Below are positions 32,387-33,278 of a stretch of DNA of 33,278 bases, piece after piece. The notes under the pieces were generated by a model. It worked only from the letters and a program-made list of their open reading frames with translations, ran no database searches and had not been told where the DNA came from. Source of the DNA: Propionibacteriales bacterium. Lineage in GTDB: Bacteria > Actinomycetota > Actinomycetes > Propionibacteriales > Nocardioidaceae. The position numbers and the translations under genes were made by a program. Positions within the stretch are counted from its first letter, which is position 1. Each line of letters starts with the position of its first letter. The stretch is taken from positions 198,916 through 232,193 of the forward strand of contig JAPLCA010000008.1 of assembly GCA_026392465.1 (NCBI GenBank). The letters run 5' to 3'.

Positions 32387-33278
32387 GCCCGTCCCGCAAG
32401 GCCCGTTCGTTCCCGACCGCGTTCGGCGAGCGCAACCGCGTGTGGATCGCGGTCGTCGGGCTCACCGTCATGGCCGTCGTGTTCCTGCTGGCGTTCAACG
32501 CGCAGGCGCTGCCCGTCGTCGGCGGCGGAGCCACCCACCAGGCGCGGTTCGCGGAGGCGGGTGGCCTGAAGCCCGGCAACGAGGTGCGCGTGGCCGGCGT
32601 CAAGGTCGGCGAGGTGACCGACCTCGACCTCGACGGCGCATCGGTGCTCGTCACCTTCCGCGCCAAGGGCGTGCGCATCGGTCCGCAGTCACGCGCCGCG
32701 ATCAAGGTCAAGACGACGCTCGGCCAGAAGTTCCTGGCGGTCGACCCGCTCGGCGCCGGCGAGCTCGACGGCCCCATCCCGCTGCAGCGCACCAGCACCC
32801 CCTACGACGTCAACGCGGCGTTCTCCGACCTGTCCGACACGATCGGCGCCATCGACACCGACCAGCTCGAGACCAGCCTCGACGTCCTGTCCGACGCCTT
32901 CCAGGACACGCCGAAGGCCGTGCGCGAGTCGGTGTCCGGACTGACCGACCTCTCCCGCGTCATCGCCAAGCGCGACGACGAGCTCGCCCGGTTGCTCAAG
33001 TCGACCCGCGAGGTCAGCGGCACGCTCAAGGACCGCAACGCCGAGTTCTCGAAGCTGCTGCAGGACGGCAGCGCGCTCCTCGACGAGCTCGCGGCACGGC
33101 GCCAGACCGTCCAGGCCCTGCTCGACGGCACCAAGCGCCTCGGCACCCAGCTCGTCGGACTGGTCCGCGACAACGAGGCCCAGCTGCGTCCCGCGCTGGC
33201 GAAGCTCGACCAGGTCGCGCGGATCCTGCAGGCCAACCAGGGCCAGCTCGAGGCGTCGCTGCGACGTCTGGCCCCCTA
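32383..33278 (+). CDS. mceC: Mce family protein MceC, truncated by the window end
   Basis: At least 298 residues, open at the right edge. Helix VWIAVVGLTVMAVVFLLAF is followed by the MCE domain (THQARFAEAGGLKPGNEVRVAGVKVGEVTDLDLDGASVLVTFRAKGVRIGPQSRAAIKVKTTLGQKFLAVDPLG). The helical tube region begins at about 145 (PYDVNAAFSDLSDTIGAIDTDQLETSLDVLSDAFQDTP) and continues with heptad-like repeats (LARLLKSTREVSGTLKDRNAEFSKLLQDGSALLDELAARRQTVQALL). The start overlaps the mceB stop. Order and overlaps suggest mceD, E and F follow outside the window. Confidence 0.92.
   Translation, partial: MSPSRKARSFPTAFGERNRVWIAVVGLTVMAVVFLLAFNAQALPVVGGGATHQARFAEAGGLKPGNEVRVAGVKVGEVTDLDLDGASVLVTFRAKGVRIGPQSRAAIKVKTTLGQKFLAVDPLGAGELDGPIPLQRTSTPYDVNAAFSDLSDTIGAIDTDQLETSLDVLSDAFQDTPKAVRESVSGLTDLSRVIAKRDDELARLLKSTREVSGTLKDRNAEFSKLLQDGSALLDELAARRQTVQALLDGTKRLGTQLVGLVRDNEAQLRPALAKLDQVARILQANQGQLEASLRRLAP

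Noticed and set aside
1..33278. Search by eye for tRNA, rRNA, CRISPR arrays, insertion sequences and phage genes
   Set aside because: No cloverleaf-like sequence, regularly spaced repeats, transposase or integrase motif was seen. The repeated palindrome is dispersed and not a CRISPR.

Overview
The window is GC-rich actinobacterial chromosome. This rests on the base composition, the dnaK-grpE-dnaJ-hspR order, a DUF222/HNH gene, PucR-type regulators and an mce operon. A Propionibacteriales-like host (Nocardioidaceae, for example Aeromicrobium or Nocardioides) would fit, but no rRNA or other taxonomic marker is present, so that is inference.

Left part (1-11.4 kb) is mostly ordinary. On the minus strand a DesK-type histidine kinase and a NarL/LuxR-type response regulator overlap each other and lie just upstream of a two-gene MacB/LolD-type ABC exporter (ATPase, FtsX-like permease). 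An isochorismatase-fold hydrolase and a DUF222/HNH protein follow. Next is the chaperone operon dnaK-grpE-dnaJ-hspR, with a HAIR-like HspR operator overlapping a candidate -10 in its promoter. Several genes here look leaderless, with a TANNNT box 6-7 nt before the start codon.

The right part (11.4-33.3 kb) holds the unusual material. It contains three PucR/CdaR-type regulators and a degenerate P-type-ATPase-like membrane protein translationally coupled to one of them. It also contains a 1085-residue LPDTG-anchored surface protein with RCC1-like and Ig-like repeats, and a 347-residue secreted Cys-containing protein of unknown type. Five paralogous secreted proteins of about 210 residues lie in the same region, one of them broken by an in-frame TAG, along with another unrelated secreted protein. 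At the right edge is an mce import operon whose first gene fuses an MceG-like ATPase to a YrbE permease, followed by yrbEB, mceA, mceB and a truncated mceC.

The main observation is an 18-bp palindrome, consensus TTGTCAYGCGSRTGACAA, present seven times between 12.6 and 27.3 kb and only in intergenic DNA. It stands upstream of two PucR genes, in the divergent region between the third PucR gene and the LPDTG gene, and upstream of the broken paralog, the 347-residue secreted protein, the first intact paralog and the mce operon. I infer a local regulon in which the PucR-type regulators (or another factor) control a cell-envelope programme: secreted proteins, an anchored surface protein and an Mce lipid-type importer. 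The ligand and the functions of the secreted proteins are unknown.
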